A stretch of 14,615 nucleotides of DNA from Synechococcaceae bacterium WB4_1_0192 (GTDB taxonomy: Bacteria > Cyanobacteriota > Cyanobacteriia > PCC-6307 > Cyanobiaceae). Shown here piece by piece: positions 14,387 to 14,615 of the stretch. The stretch covers positions 1-14,615 of the forward strand of contig RFPK01000023.1 of NCBI GenBank assembly GCA_009926195.1, given 5' to 3'. The number at the start of each line of letters is the position of its first letter. Positions within the stretch are counted from its first letter, which is position 1. Position numbers and translations under genes: made by a program. Under the pieces are notes generated by a model that saw nothing but the letters and a program-made list of their open reading frames with translations, did no database searches and was not told the DNA's origin.

Positions 14387-14615
14387 TCAGCCACTGAGCC
14401 ATCCCCCCAGAAGCGGCTGCAGCAGGTCCAGCCAGAGGCCATTGCCACCCACCCATAGCGCCAGGCCAGCCCCAGCCAGGAAGGGGCCGAACGGGAAGGG
14501 TTGGCCCCGTTTCAGCCGGCCGCTGAGCAGGCCGATCAGGCTGAAGCCGGCGCCACTGAACACCGCCAGGGTCAGCGCCAGTCCAAGGCCGCTGAGGCCG
14601 AGCCAGGCGCCCAGC
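14387..14615 (-). CDS. type IV prepilin peptidase, C-terminal fragment (gene continues beyond window)
   Basis: The last 75 codons of a membrane protein, with the 5' part beyond the right edge. The visible sequence has a hydrophobic segment (LGLALTLAVFSGAGFSLIGLL), a short basic loop SGRLKRG, then QPFPFGPFLAGAGLAL, the conserved GxxxPFGPFLAxG element near the end of A24-family prepilin peptidases (PilD/GspO). These enzymes cleave and N-methylate type IV pilin precursors at the inner membrane. The two catalytic aspartates lie outside the window. It reads into accD with a 65-base gap on the same strand. Confidence 0.75.
   Translation of the reverse strand, partial: LGAWLGLSGLGLALTLAVFSGAGFSLIGLLSGRLKRGQPFPFGPFLAGAGLALWVGGNGLWLDLLQPLLGGWLSG

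Overview
The window looks like the chromosome of a high-GC picocyanobacterium (Cyanobium/Synechococcus-like). Gene content points there: a Ycf20/DUF565 protein, a plant/cyanobacterial-type glycerate 3-kinase, a threonine synthase beside a small MoaD/ThiS-like protein, a UPF0182 membrane protein, a class II fructose-bisphosphate aldolase and a bacterial accD. GC is high (41 of 60 bases at 2581-2640) except in a glycosyltransferase stretch (26 of 60 at 4681-4740). Lineage is inferred from gene content and composition only; no database comparison was possible.

Layout. (a) 1-1741, plus strand: the 3' part of a CbbY-like HAD phosphatase, ycf20 and glyK, joined by two ATGA overlaps. (b) 1705-1881, minus: rpmF (ribosomal protein L32), overlapping the 3' end of glyK tail to tail. 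(c) 1968-3848, plus: an FtsH protease without the usual first membrane segment. (d) 3978-5180, plus: a family 2 glycosyltransferase broken by an in-frame TGA, and probably by a frameshift near its 3' end. (e) 5193-5873, minus: a cupin protein whose best ribosome-binding site and ATG lie upstream in another frame, across a five-base homopolymer. (f) 7650 down to 6037, minus: thrC then a MoaD/ThiS-like gene. (g) 7812-10649, plus: a UPF0182 membrane protein. (h) 14615 down to 10712, minus: the 3' end of a prepilin peptidase, accD, a small exported protein, a Gfo/Idh/MocA oxidoreductase and fba, closed by an intrinsic terminator.

The genes are mostly core carbon, amino acid and lipid metabolism plus proteostasis. 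The first operon may serve Rubisco by-product salvage (sugar phosphatase plus glycerate kinase). The accD-fba cluster combines fatty acid synthesis with Calvin cycle/gluconeogenic aldolase. The most interesting functional lead is the threonine synthase/sulfur-carrier pair. The 3978-5919 stretch is the only part that looks degraded. No stretch over 300 bases lacks a gene; the longest gap is about 160 bases (7651-7811). I saw no tRNA, rRNA, CRISPR array, insertion sequence or phage gene.
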